Source of the DNA: Larus michahellis
Lineage: Eukaryota; Chordata; Aves; Charadriiformes; Laridae
Direction: 5' to 3'
Length of the DNA: 64,000 nt
NCBI RefSeq assembly: GCF_964199755.1
Contig: NC_133896.1
Location: 85,606,215-85,670,214 of the forward strand
Numbering within the stretch: position 1 is the stretch's first letter; each line of letters starts with the position of its first letter. A program made the position numbers and the translations under genes. Positions 50,912-61,400 of this stretch are shown in pieces. The notes under the pieces are model-generated. The model searched no databases, was not told the DNA's origin, and saw nothing but the letters and a program-made list of their open reading frames with translations.

Positions 50912-53900
50912 GTGAGTTTCTCTTTTTTTTTTTCTTTCCTCTTTCTGGCTTTCTTCTTCTCCGGGTGCGGGTGGGGAGGGAAGCGGCCGGCCCCCGGCCC
51001 CCCGGGCCGGCAGCGCCGGGGCGGGCGGCGGGAGCAGCCCGGGGCGGGGGGAGGTTTGCAGCCTCCAGCAGCGCAGAGGCTCCGGGTTACCTGCCCCAGG
51101 TGCTCGCTGCGGGGTGCCCAAGCCATGGGCAGAGGGCGTTTGGGGCAGGGAAAGAGCGCTTTTCAGCTGTTGGGGAAAGCTCTTTGGAGGGAGATGTTAA
51201 ATCTGAGGGTCTCCCGAGGGAAGAGAGCAGCAGTGCAGCTGGCTGCTTGTCCAGCATGCGCTGCTGCCCCTGCACCTTTCTGCTCCCTGGGAAGGTCCAG
51301 GTAGAGAGCATCCCCTTTTATCAAAGTGCTGTATGTTACACTAAGTACCGTATACTTTTTTCAGCCCTGGCATGCGGCCATTATTGATAAGGGTAGGGGA
51401 AAACGCACAGTAGTGAGGGCTGTCATGAAAGTGAAGTACTGAACAATTTCTTTGGATTTCTGCCGTTTCAGGAAAAAAAAAATAATCCAAAGAGAGTCCA
51501 GTATTTGACTTGTACGCAGACGCATTTTGTTTTTTTTTTTTTTTTTGATAAATGATAATGTAACTTAAGAGAGTCTGTTCAGGAAATGACCTTTTTGCTC
51601 TTTCCAAAATAATCAACATGGTTTATACTAATACCGCTATGCAAAGTGCAGAAGAGAAGCCACTGGGCTGATGTAGAGGCAGCTGTCTCACACATCTAAC
51701 TCACTGGCTTTCACTGGACTTGCATCAGATTTTCTAAGGAAGAAACACTTCAGTCGTACTGTGGAGGGCTGTATTGTTACTGAGTTCAAAAGGAAGTCAG
51801 GTTGGAGAAAGAGGATTGGAAAATCCAATCACAACTTATTGGGAAACATGACACAGCAAACTGAATTTCAGATGGGTTTCCTTGTAACTGATTACATACA
51901 TAAGGACAAGATCTCCAAATAGCACTTCCTCTGCCATTTAAGCAACAACAAAAAAAAAAATCCCCCAGGTGAAGTGACTTCAGACACACCTAAACCTTGG
52001 CACCAGGCAGACAGCTATTACAAATCTCCTACAGCAAATTGTGTAGAACATGTTATTGCTGATAATTCCTCCCAGTCCATTAATGCTTAGCTATTTTGTA
52101 CTCCTGCAAATTCTTGTTGAGCTATTTATTTCATTTGAGACTATTTTCTTCTTTGGGATACAGAGGAACCAAACTTCAGTTTCAGAAATAAAAAAAACCT
52201 GAAAATAATCGAAGTACAGTCAAATGCTGTATTTTCTTGGCTAGGAAACTCTGAATTGGACCTAAGCCAAATCTGTTTTTAAAAAAGTTAGATTTGCTAA
52301 GAAATACTCTTTCTCTTTTTGAAGCTAGTGTTGTTCTAACACTTGTTTTTAAAGGTCAGGATTAGAGGTCTTCCCAACATCCCCATTCCATTCTGACAGG
52401 GGGAAAATAAAGTGGAAGCTAAACAGTCAAAATGCATTTCTCAGCTCCCTCTTTGCTATGGCATGTAAAACACACAGAAGAAACCAGTTAGCTGTCAGTT
52501 AGTGGCACTCACGTAGTTTTGTTTGTGGGTACAGCACAAACACAGACACCACACTCAAACATGTGTCCTGTTTTAATATCACCACAAACCATTCCTAGAG
52601 TTAATGGTTAATAACTCACTTAAGCCTAGAGATATTTTTTTTTTCAGTCAAAGGCTTAAACCAGTAACGGATGAAAATACTGAAGCACGTTATTATAGCC
52701 ATGCAAAAATAATCAAAATGACATAGGCCTAGTTCTACAGACTTTACTGAGGAAAATCTCCCATGGAAAGCAATGGCAAATTAGCCCAAGAAAAGAATGC
52801 CAGGCATATTATTTGTTATAGAAATGCTTTAGCTGCTAAAGAACTTCTGAGAAACCCAGTAATGCCTCAAAATGAAATTAGATATTTTTATCAGCATGCC
52901 CAGATATTGCAGCATCATGTCTCCATATCTGTTCAAAATATTTTTTCTAACCCTGAGATAGGTTGAGCTGCTTTCACTCCCTTTGGAGACAGTGGCAAGG
53001 GCACTTGGTCTTGCAAAATCCAGACCGAGAGATGAGTTATTTTGCTGAACTTATGATCAGACCCAATGTGAATAGTTAAGGATAACAACGGTTAAATAAG
53101 AGCAACTCTGAGGCAGAAAGTTGTTGCTTAAAGAATGTTGCCTCTCAGTGACGCTAGATAGCCAGTGAAAAAAAATGAAGACTGCATGGTCCTGGAAAGA
53201 ACAGCTTACCTGGAAGTACATGAAGTCAGAATAGTCATAAGTCTTGGATTTCTACTCTTTTCCCCATGATGAGACACTAAGTCCCATATGTGCATAGTGT
53301 ACTTGGATACCGTAATTAGTTTGGACACCCTGGTGACATACAAACCATCAACATCCTTCTCTCAAAAGTGCCTACCACATGTAAGCTCAGCATTTACTGC
53401 ACTTGGTTTGGGGTCAGACTTTTTCCTTGAATGAGAGGCACATTTTATAGAAGGATGGAAGGGACCTCTAGTGGGTCATCTTAACCCTAACAGCCTAATA
53501 TTTTTTTACATACCGTACCCAATATGTGAATGCAATCATTCCAGTTTCCATTGCCTTCCTACTCTGAGTGTGTGGGTGAGATATTGTTGATATCTCCATT
53601 ATGAAGCACTTCTTACATCAGCCTTCTTGGGCAAGTATTTTTCCCTGATTTACAAACACAGGAGTTGTTTGAATAACTGAGGCAGAAGGAGGCAGAAGGT
53701 CAAAGAGATACGTATCTACCACATCTTCTTTGTTTTAAGAAGATTTGTGATCTAGAGCATACAAAGGAAATTGGTAGGCAAAATGTAATCCTTAAGTCTG
53801 GCTGAGTAATAAAAGTCATGTGAAATATAACACTACGTAATGTTATACAATCATCTGGAATAGCAGAGTGTTATTTGGGGCCAGACTTGATGCTAAATAT

Positions 53901-56900
53901 CATACAGACATTTAAACAGAAACCCACCCTCTTTGGCACACTAACCCCTCACACGTCAATCCCTGCATTATTTTGGAAATGCACACTCACACAAGATGTA
54001 GATCTTGTAATGCTCTTTGACTGCCTTGTGTGTACTGGAACCAAATCTTTAGGTTTCGGGTCTGTAAAATGGAATAGCTTTTCAATCAAGAGGACTTTAA
54101 TAACAGGCTTTAGAGATTCAAGATTTTGTCACAGTGGGTAAATTGACCAAATACACATTACAGGATTAAGGCAGCTTTAGGTTGTCTGTGATAAAAGGAA
54201 TTATCCTTGGTAGTTTACAAGAGGCAGTAGGAAAGCTTTGCTCATCACATATGAGATGTACTGTTTTAAACTCAGTAAAGCACCAAGATTTTGTACGCTT
54301 TTTATAAACTAGGAGAGTGAAAGGAGAACTGCATTTCCCATGCAAATATCCTGGGAAAATAGATTACTGAAGCTAGGAGTGTAACGTGAGCCACAATGGA
54401 CAGCTTGACAAGCAGCACAGAAGTATGCCACTCAGAGGAGTCCGAGGTATGCTAGCTTTTTAGCATACCTGCAAATCAGACTGACCTTAGTCAGAAGGTT
54501 GTTAGAGATGGCTATCGGAGAGCTTCAAGGAGTGCACTGGTCAAAAACGTTCTCCTGGGGGAGATCTTGAGCTTCGGTTAGTGGTCACAGCTGCACTGAA
54601 GATAATGAGACAATATGGGTTCAACGCAGCAGTATCACGTTGCTTTTTTGCTTAGGGACATTGAGTTGAAGGGCACAAAACACTTGTCCTAAAGTCTGAA
54701 GTCACCCAAAACTGTTTTGGGGGAGCTTAAAACATAGACAATGTTTGGTCAAATATGTGCTCAAAAACGCGAGTATAGCTAGGCCTGATTTTGAGCAAGT
54801 ATCCCTGCTGTATCACTTCATGCAAAAACAACAGTCGTCTTGTAGTCTCGTTGTAGAATGTGAGAAAGCTGCTGTTTGAATTTTACACTGAGTAGCAGAG
54901 ACGTAGTATCACTTGAACCCGTCACTTGAACCCAATACTCAAAAAGTGCAGCTCTACAAAGACAAAAAGTGAAGGGGATGCTCTTAAGCCAATGCTACTT
55001 GAAGTTGCCAGTTTCAAATAGCTCTACTGTTGATCCCACCACAAATCTAAAGTGTTTGGCTGAAGGGACCGGCAAAGATAAATTACAGAACACTCCCAAT
55101 CATTTAGCATACTGTCTTTGTCCACCACATTTTGAAACCTGGTAACATAGCAGGATAATTAGGGACGGAAGGAAGGAATATTCACTCACAGTTCTGTGTC
55201 TTCTCCCATTTCACCCACATGCAGAAACAACTTCTTATCCAGCTAACTGACCAAATGATTATACGACAGGCAAGGCAGTGAATTCATTTTCTTTGGCCAG
55301 TAAGAATCCAGTCACATGTAGTACCCCGATGCAAGATGAGAGGATACATAGCCAATCTCAGCACACTGAAGTAGGGCAATTGGAAGGATAAACTGTATTA
55401 CAGCATTCATGGGAACATAGCTAAAATCCCAGCTTGCGCTTTCTGTGGTTCACAGTGCAGCTCTGCGTCTATCCTACATCAAGGAAAAAGCATGTATTTT
55501 CTCACGGTTATGTGTTACCCAGGTGCCACCTGTATCTTCTTTCCTCAGATGTTTCATACCTTCTTTGCTAGAACAACATCTATCTCTAAAAGACGTATAG
55601 CTAACCATCGCCCAGTTCCTCGAAAACAGGACAGAGATTAGTGAACCAAAAGGTCAAGAACTCTGGAAAAGTACCAGGGACCTACTCAAACAAACCAGGA
55701 TGCTCTTGAAGAAGATCCAGTGAAGAGGGCTAGCATAAAACTCAAAGAGCACAGCAGACAAGAAATTTGGCCCCAAAAGTTCTTGCTTAATGGAATACTA
55801 GAAAGGCATCTAAAACTATAATTAGACACAAGTGGCCACGCAGTAAAATCAACAGGAGTGGTTGAGGCTCATCTCTGCTGATGCTCAGGCTGCTGCCTCT
55901 CTGGATAGCTCGTTATGGACTCAAGTGCCTACGTTTAAGGTGCCCAAATTTGAACATTTTTCCATTATGCTCCTGCAATAGTACTCATTTAAATTTAGAA
56001 ATGAAATGCACTTTTATTTATTCATTTATGTTTTTGAAGCACATTACTGAGCAGAAGAAAATTATTAGAATGATGCTGTATAAACACTGCTTCCGGCTTC
56101 AGTACAAAGTACTCGTTATTCCTTCTCTTGCTTGACTGCAGTGCTCCATTATCTGGCCCTTTAGTTTTCCTATCTTTGACAACTGTCTTCCTGCTTTTAC
56201 TGCCTGAAGTGTGATATATTAAGAGATGTAGTACTTTCCTAGAACAGAGCAGTGACTAATCCAACTCCAGGTCCAGTCGTGTATGATCGGTCAGCTGAGA
56301 ATTATTACCCGCTTAGGTCTTTCCCTTCTCTGTAGGGAGCAGCTACTCTGAGAAGCAGGACTTGTTCCAGCAGTCTGACTTAACTGGATGTCTCCAAGCC
56401 TGAAAGCTGGTACACGGTCACTGTGGCTGCCACTGCCAGTGGAGAGAACTCTGCCAAGTACTGGGCAATAACCAAATCCTAAAAGTTTTTTTTCCCCTCC
56501 TCTCTTCTCTTTCTTTAGCAAACGGGCTGTATCAGAGCACCAGCTGTTGCATGACAAGGGCAAGTCAATCCAAGACTTACGAAGAAGAATATTCCTTCAA
56601 AATTTAATTGAAGGTGTCAACACTGCAGAAATCCGTGCAACTTCAGAGGTTTCACCTAACCCTAAGCCTGCTACCAACACGAAGAACTACCCTGTCCGAT
56701 TTGGTAGTGAAGATGAGGGCAGATACCTAACTCAGGAGACAAACAAATCACAGACCTACAAGGAGCAGCCTCTGAAGGCATCGGGGAAGAAAAAGAAAGC
56801 AAAGCCTGGAAAACGTAAGGAACAAGAGAAGAAAAAGAGGCGAGCCCGCTCGACTTGGCTAAATTCTGGCATGTACGGAAGTGGCATGACCGAGAGCCCA

Positions 56901-59900
56901 CTCTTGGACAACTCTGTTACTACACATAATCACACTTTAAGGTAATCCTGCTACATCCTTTTGGGGGGCATACCATATATTTGTTGAAATTGTTATCCTT
57001 TGGTGTGCTAGGCTGAGGTCTCACCCAAGCCTGGAGTAATAGCATACCTTTATGCTCATAACTGGGCAGTGGCTTTTCAAGCAGTGCACAGTCTCAAGGT
57101 GCTTTCTGGAGGTAAGTACCCTTTACACTTTGCACTGTTGACAAAGTCGTTCTTTCCCATGACAAAATGAGCTTCCTGAAGCTGAGTGAGTAGCAAGTAA
57201 AGACATTTCTGCAAAAAGAAAGCACATCGTGGCCATTAAAATTTCCTTTCCTGTTTAAACCGTGGTGTCTCTCACTTCAGATCTTGGTCCCACACTTGGG
57301 CCCCAGCAGATTGAAAGCTTTGAGTTTTATTTAAGGCACTGCATCTATAAAATGGCGAAGTTTTCTTTCCTCCCTCTCAACGCCTCCCCTTTTTGGCAAC
57401 TTTCCTACCCTTACTTTACAGTTTTTCATTTTACTGTTTAACCTTAGGGGAGAACACGGAAAATTTCTCTCTTAGTAATATCTGCAAACAATGCGGACCA
57501 GCCTTTCGCCATAAAATTTTCCCTGCCATTAGGACTTTTTAATTCAGCTCCATCTTTTTACCAGCTCGTGAAACAATTACGTTGGTGCTGAAAAATGTTG
57601 AGCACTGCTTTTGGAGAGAGACGAGCTTCCCTCATGTATGACAATGAAGGGTTTTCAGGGCAGTGGCGAGCTGGAGACTTCAGCCCAGGTGCCCCAAGCG
57701 ACTCATCCACTTGCAGCCATCTCAGCTTGAGTGGAAATCCGCACACTTGCAGACTAAGCGAAGGAGTCCACTCCTCAGTTCTCCTTAAATGTTTGCATTT
57801 ACAACAGCAAAAACTCCACCATTTTCTCTTCTCCTCCCCTTCACTTTGGAAGAATAGGAACATAAGAGAAGTGCCGCTTGCTCACAGTAAATCCCTTAGA
57901 AAAAGGCACCAGCTGTGGGATTGACTAAAATCCAGCCTTGGGTTAAGCTTCACGGGCCATAGTTTGCAATGTGCTCCATCACCTCAACTTCTGCTGGCAT
58001 CAACAGGAGTTACGGACCTTTAGGTCTAGGCATTCTGTGTCCCACACCACAAACCGGTTAGCATGGCTGTAGCAGTAAGTGGTGAAGTACGAGAGGTTGG
58101 TTTGTCTCAGCGCCTTAGGAAAGGCATGTTGCAGTCAGGAGTCACCTGATGTTTCAACAGGTGTTGAGGAACTGTGGTGGCCAATAAATAGCATGTCTTT
58201 GGCACATAGACATTTTGGCTGTTATTTCTTTTTCTTACTACTCTGTCTTTGGTTGTATATCCAATTGGATATGTAAAAGAATAACAGGTACAACCCTGTT
58301 GATTTTCCTAGTTCAGCCTTTCTGTTTCAAGTATGGTTGGATGGCTGAAGGCAGTCAGCCTTACAGTGGAGCCCAGACTGCTGAAGGCAATCTCCAACTT
58401 TACCTTACTGATATTATTGCCCGAGATGCAGTATTTCTCCAGGGCAAGAAACAGATTCCTAAAGAGGACCTGTATTTTAGATAATTAATTGAAAATGATT
58501 AAACAAAGAGGAGCAATAAAACAGGAAAACAAAATTCCCCTTTCACAAGGATAGAGCATAATGTGCTGGTTCAGCTCTTAAGAACTGCTAGTATATGAGC
58601 TTGTAGTTATCCCAGTAGGCTGGTAAAAGATATAATTTCTAAACTTTAAATGAAAGCAAGTCCCAACTCCCTGACATGTACTTTAGGGGGAGCCAGGTTC
58701 AATGCAGTTGTCTATGCAGTTGTTGGCACAAGGTGGGCAAGCACATTTTAGATGGAGGGATGACCACATCTGAGTGAGGTTGGATCCTCAGCTGTCCTGA
58801 GCTGAATCAGGAACTTCTGCTCTATCTGCGGGTGGGGGACAAGGAAGGTGTGTGCAGACAGGATTTCCACATGCTACATGAATAGAAGCTGCTTTTGTAG
58901 CACCCCTACGGCTAGCTGCAGCTTAGGAGAACCATCATCATTTTCTAGTGAGGGAGTGGCTATACATAAAGCAGTAGGGCAAATGTCAAGGAAGTACAAA
59001 GATAAAGTTTAAGCTTGCTTTTCCCTTCTGTGCTTCTTTTCTGCTCAACACACTGAACTAAAATCCTCATGCCAATTCCCTCTGCACAATCTCAGTCTCA
59101 AAATGTTTGGTTTAGGTCAGAAAAAAAGACCAAAAATAATGTGCTCTCTAGATCTTTTGACTTACAACAGGATGTATCTCATAAAAGAAGGCAATCTTGC
59201 AAAATCTGGGACCAAATCACACAAAGCAGCTTGCAAGTAGTCATTAGTACAGAGCCCATTGTCAAAATGTGGCTTAGCTTAAACTCTAAAACAAAGCCTA
59301 AAATCCAAGCCAAAATGAATATGTCAACCTCTTAAAAGTAGGCCTGCATAATGCAGACCCACATATACAGTCACACTGTATGAACTGTGTGCCATTATTA
59401 TACATATTGTAATGTAGCCTGAATACACCCTAATATTACTAGCTAATTATTAGGGGGGAGCTTCATGCTAGGCTTTCCATTCCAGGCACTTAAAAAAGAC
59501 TTTCTCATGGACTTTCCAGCTATATTCCCATTCCAATTCAATTAAGCTGTTATTACTTAATTTCCTAAGAAACCTTTCGAATGAGTAGACTCCCTAATTC
59601 TAAATTTAGTCTCATATTCAATGTGCACATAAAAAAAACCCTCTTAAACTCTCAAGGATTTGCTTTTTGTGTGTGTCTCACGCCCACACACGTCTGCCAT
59701 GTGGAACGCTACCCACAGCTTCGGCGATCAGTCCAGCAACAGAGCGAATCACGCTCCATCCTATAGTTTCGCATTCCACCCTATAGCCGTTTCCCAGGGA
59801 ACCAACGTGCGTTACAGAAACGTGCTGTTCACAGGGACAGAAGGGAAAAAAGCCCAACCATTCAGCATTTTCTGCGGCACCGCTAAGAAGTAACTTAAAA

Positions 59901-60909
59901 TAACATCGTAGTATAAGAAATATACTGCCAGGATAGGAGCAGGCTCTGCTTCTGTTCTCATGCCTTCACAAGGAAGGCAGGAGTGCAGAACTCACACCAG
60001 GCTGACAGCATCCCTTCGAAAACTCCCACATCTTAGAATTGTATACATCTGACTCTTTCAGCTTTGACTGAATGCAACAGGAGTCAGAGCTTAACATGAC
60101 GAGATGCTCGTTTTCTTTCAGGACCATGAAGGCTCCATGGCTCATGGAGGGGATTTCTAGTCTTTCAGGACAAGAAAGTTTCAGGACTCTAGTCTTTCAA
60201 TTCAATCAAGCACTTAAAGAGACACGCTATCAAGGGGCAGTTCACTTCCAGACCTGAGCAGCCTTTACTGTACGAGTACTGCATTTACTCGTATTCATGA
60301 CAGCATAGAAATATTTAACTCTACAGTAAACAGACCCTTGTCTAACAGGTGGCCTCTCAGTGCAAAAGATAGACCAAATAAGCCTCGGGAGACTGTTGTA
60401 ATGCCAGCAAAAAGCCCAACACCACACCCAAGCGGTTAACAGAGCAGGGGCACGATTGCCACAGTGCTCAATAAGGACTTTCTTTCTCTTACCTTCAAAA
60501 GAAATTTCTCGTTTCTCCAACTGTACTTTTTTTGGTATGTTTATTATATGTTGATACAATTTTTCTACCTGTAGCACTTGGGAATCTTCTTGCATAAGGC
60601 TCTAAAGAAAACTAAAGCCCCTTCCTGTTTCTCTGAGTGTACAGTAGAGTGGAATAGATGGCCTCAGTGTCATGACAAACTGCAGGTCTTCATACAGCTA
60701 CCTGAGTTGCATCAAAGGAAATATAGTAGAGGTCTTGAAAAGACGTCTAAAACTGTAGCATTCTTGCCCTATTATTGCACATATTTACGAGCAATGTACA
60801 CTTGTTATAGTCCATGTCACTCTTGCTATTAATTTTGTGTCCCTGTATTTGGAATGAAAATTAATTTTTATATTTTTTCTGTCCTTCTTTTCTTTGCAGG
60901 AGGCGCTGA
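50811..60909 (+). CDS. PTHLH: Parathyroid hormone-like hormone (PTHrP), whole coding gene in three exons
   Basis: Coding sequence joins 50811-50911, 56519-56941 and 60900-60909. The product is a 36-residue prepro segment plus a mature hormone of 141 residues (139 if the second intron is retained). PTHrP is a secreted ligand of the class B receptor PTH1R and controls growth-plate cartilage, placental and epithelial calcium transport and smooth-muscle tone. Visible parts: signal peptide about residues 1-24, short pro-segment ending in the dibasic LKR (34-36), mature N-terminus [20 protein letters not shown] (mature 1-20, the receptor-activating end), a conserved mid region, a basic nuclear-localisation cluster at mature 87-106 ([20 protein letters not shown]), and an osteostatin-like tail starting ARSTW at mature 107-111. 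Length and exon phase match the vertebrate family. Identification is very secure. The start is the only ATG in frame before the signal peptide. Confidence 0.98.
50940..51130 (+). promoter_or_regulatory. CpG-rich start of the PTHLH intron with G-quadruplex motif
   Basis: CpG-dense sequence starts about 30 bases after the donor. At 50963-50980 there is a canonical four-run motif (GGG, GGG, GGGG, GGG with loops of 3, 1 and 1) on the transcribed-sense strand, so it would also exist in pre-mRNA, and more G runs follow near 51,000-51,055. It may be part of the promoter island or an RNA structure near the splice donor. Confidence 0.5.
53450..53640 (-). mobile_element. Possible CR1 3'-end fragment inside the PTHLH intron
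   Basis: The motif aaggatggaagggacctcta, followed by gtgggtcat, resembles the complement of the CR1 3' end. The remainder is too decayed for certainty. Confidence 0.35.
56519..56945 (+). CDS. PTHLH: PTHLH main exon: last prepro residues and all of mature PTHrP, with read-through stop
   Basis: The acceptor ttctttag ends at 56518. The first base completes the split Leu codon, then Lys-Arg (56520-56525) completes the pro-peptide cleavage site and the mature hormone starts at Ala, 56526. From 56526 to 56942 there are exactly 139 codons, ending THNHTLR. The donor AAG|gtaatc cuts at 56941/56942. If it is not used, the final Arg codon AGG is followed directly by TAA (56943-56945), giving the 139-residue form. 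Mature 107-111 reads ARSTW, against the mammalian osteostatin start TRSAW, and the following C-terminal third is the part that differs most from mammals. Confidence 0.96.
56942..60899 (+). other. PTHLH: PTHLH intron before terminal exon (4.0 kb), probably retained in one isoform
   Basis: The intron is bounded by gtaatc at 56942 and tctttgcag at 60899. Its first four bases, gtaa, supply the TAA stop of the 139-residue form when it is not removed. AATAAA hexamers at 58183-58188 and 58515-58520 could end such read-through transcripts. No homologue of the extra exon used for the human 173-residue form could be recognised. Confidence 0.85.
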
Positions 60910-61400
60910 CATTTTCAGCAAGAGATTTTTGGAAGACATATTGCAGTATTCTGTAATAGTGAACATATGGGAAGTATTAAAATATTTATTACTTGTAAAT
61001 ATTGTAAATGCTCAGAATAAAACCTTTTCCCCCCATTGCTCTCTGAAACTGCACATTTGGTTATTGTGAATTTTCTTTTTTTTTTTTTTTTTTTTTTTTT
61101 TGCTAAGGCTAAGACAATTATTATTGTCACATTTACCATAATTTATTTTGTTGACTGGTGTATTTATTTTGTGAAAGTATCTTGGTGCTGCTGACTTTCT
61201 ATATTTTTTGTAACATAATGCACTTTAGATATACATATCAAGTACATTGATAACTGACATAAAATGTTCCTGTTTTGTGGTTGACTTCAATGAATGCCTA
61301 CATACAATTGTTCAAACTGATTTTCCTTTGTGCATGTATAATAGCAGTATTTTAAAATTTGTAAAGAATGTCTAATAAAATATAATCTAATTAAATCGTG
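60900..61400 (+). CDS. PTHLH: PTHLH terminal exon: two extra residues, stop and 3' UTR
   Basis: The acceptor tctttgcag ends at 60899 after a long pyrimidine tract. Spliced to the main exon, the reading is R139, AGG R140, CGC R141, TGA (60907-60909), giving the 141-residue mature form. Coding is therefore only 60900-60909 and the rest is 3' UTR. The UTR holds AUUUA pentamers at 60984, 61131, 61141 and 61162, a U tract at 61076-61101, and two AATAAA signals at 61016 and 61374. The transcript end near 61,400 is inferred from the second signal. AU-rich elements fit the known short life of PTHLH mRNA. Confidence 0.88.
60984..61170 (+). promoter_or_regulatory. PTHLH: AU-rich mRNA-stability region in the PTHLH 3' UTR
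   Basis: AUUUA pentamers occur at 60984, 61131, 61141 and 61162, the last within UAUUUAUUUU, together with a 26-base U run at 61076-61101. Such clusters bind destabilising proteins. All but the first lie after the proximal poly(A) signal, so poly(A) choice would change stability. Confidence 0.55.
61016..61021 (+). terminator. PTHLH: Proximal poly(A) signal AATAAA of PTHLH
   Basis: This is a canonical hexamer about 110 bases after the TGA of the terminal exon, followed by a C/U-rich stretch. Its use would give a very short 3' UTR holding only one of the four AUUUA pentamers. Confidence 0.6.
61374..61379 (+). terminator. PTHLH: Distal poly(A) signal AATAAA of PTHLH
   Basis: This is a canonical hexamer at the end of a continuous AU-rich 3' UTR, with a GU-rich stretch (gtgtccttt) about 35 bases later. 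It is probably the main cleavage signal, placing the transcript end near 61,395-61,405. Confidence 0.65.

Larger units (their letters stand above)
50912..56518 (+). other. PTHLH: PTHLH intron between start-codon exon and main exon (5.6 kb)
   Basis: The intron runs from donor gtgagt at 50912 to acceptor ttctttag at 56518. Its first 200 bases are CpG-rich with a G-quadruplex motif (50963-50980), and the rest is AT-rich. It holds a possible old CR1 relic (about 53,450-53,640), a 22-bp near-palindrome (53826-53847) and a perfect 10-bp hairpin (54445-54470). No further exon is evident. Confidence 0.9.

Noticed and set aside
50834..51304. 156-codon frame starting inside the PTHLH start-codon exon
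   Set aside because: It is an out-of-frame shadow of the PTHLH exon continuing through the donor into the intron.
58079..58484. Open frames in the second PTHLH intron as possible alternative C-terminal exons
   Set aside because: No acceptor in the right phase gives a tail resembling known PTHrP isoforms, and the frames look random.
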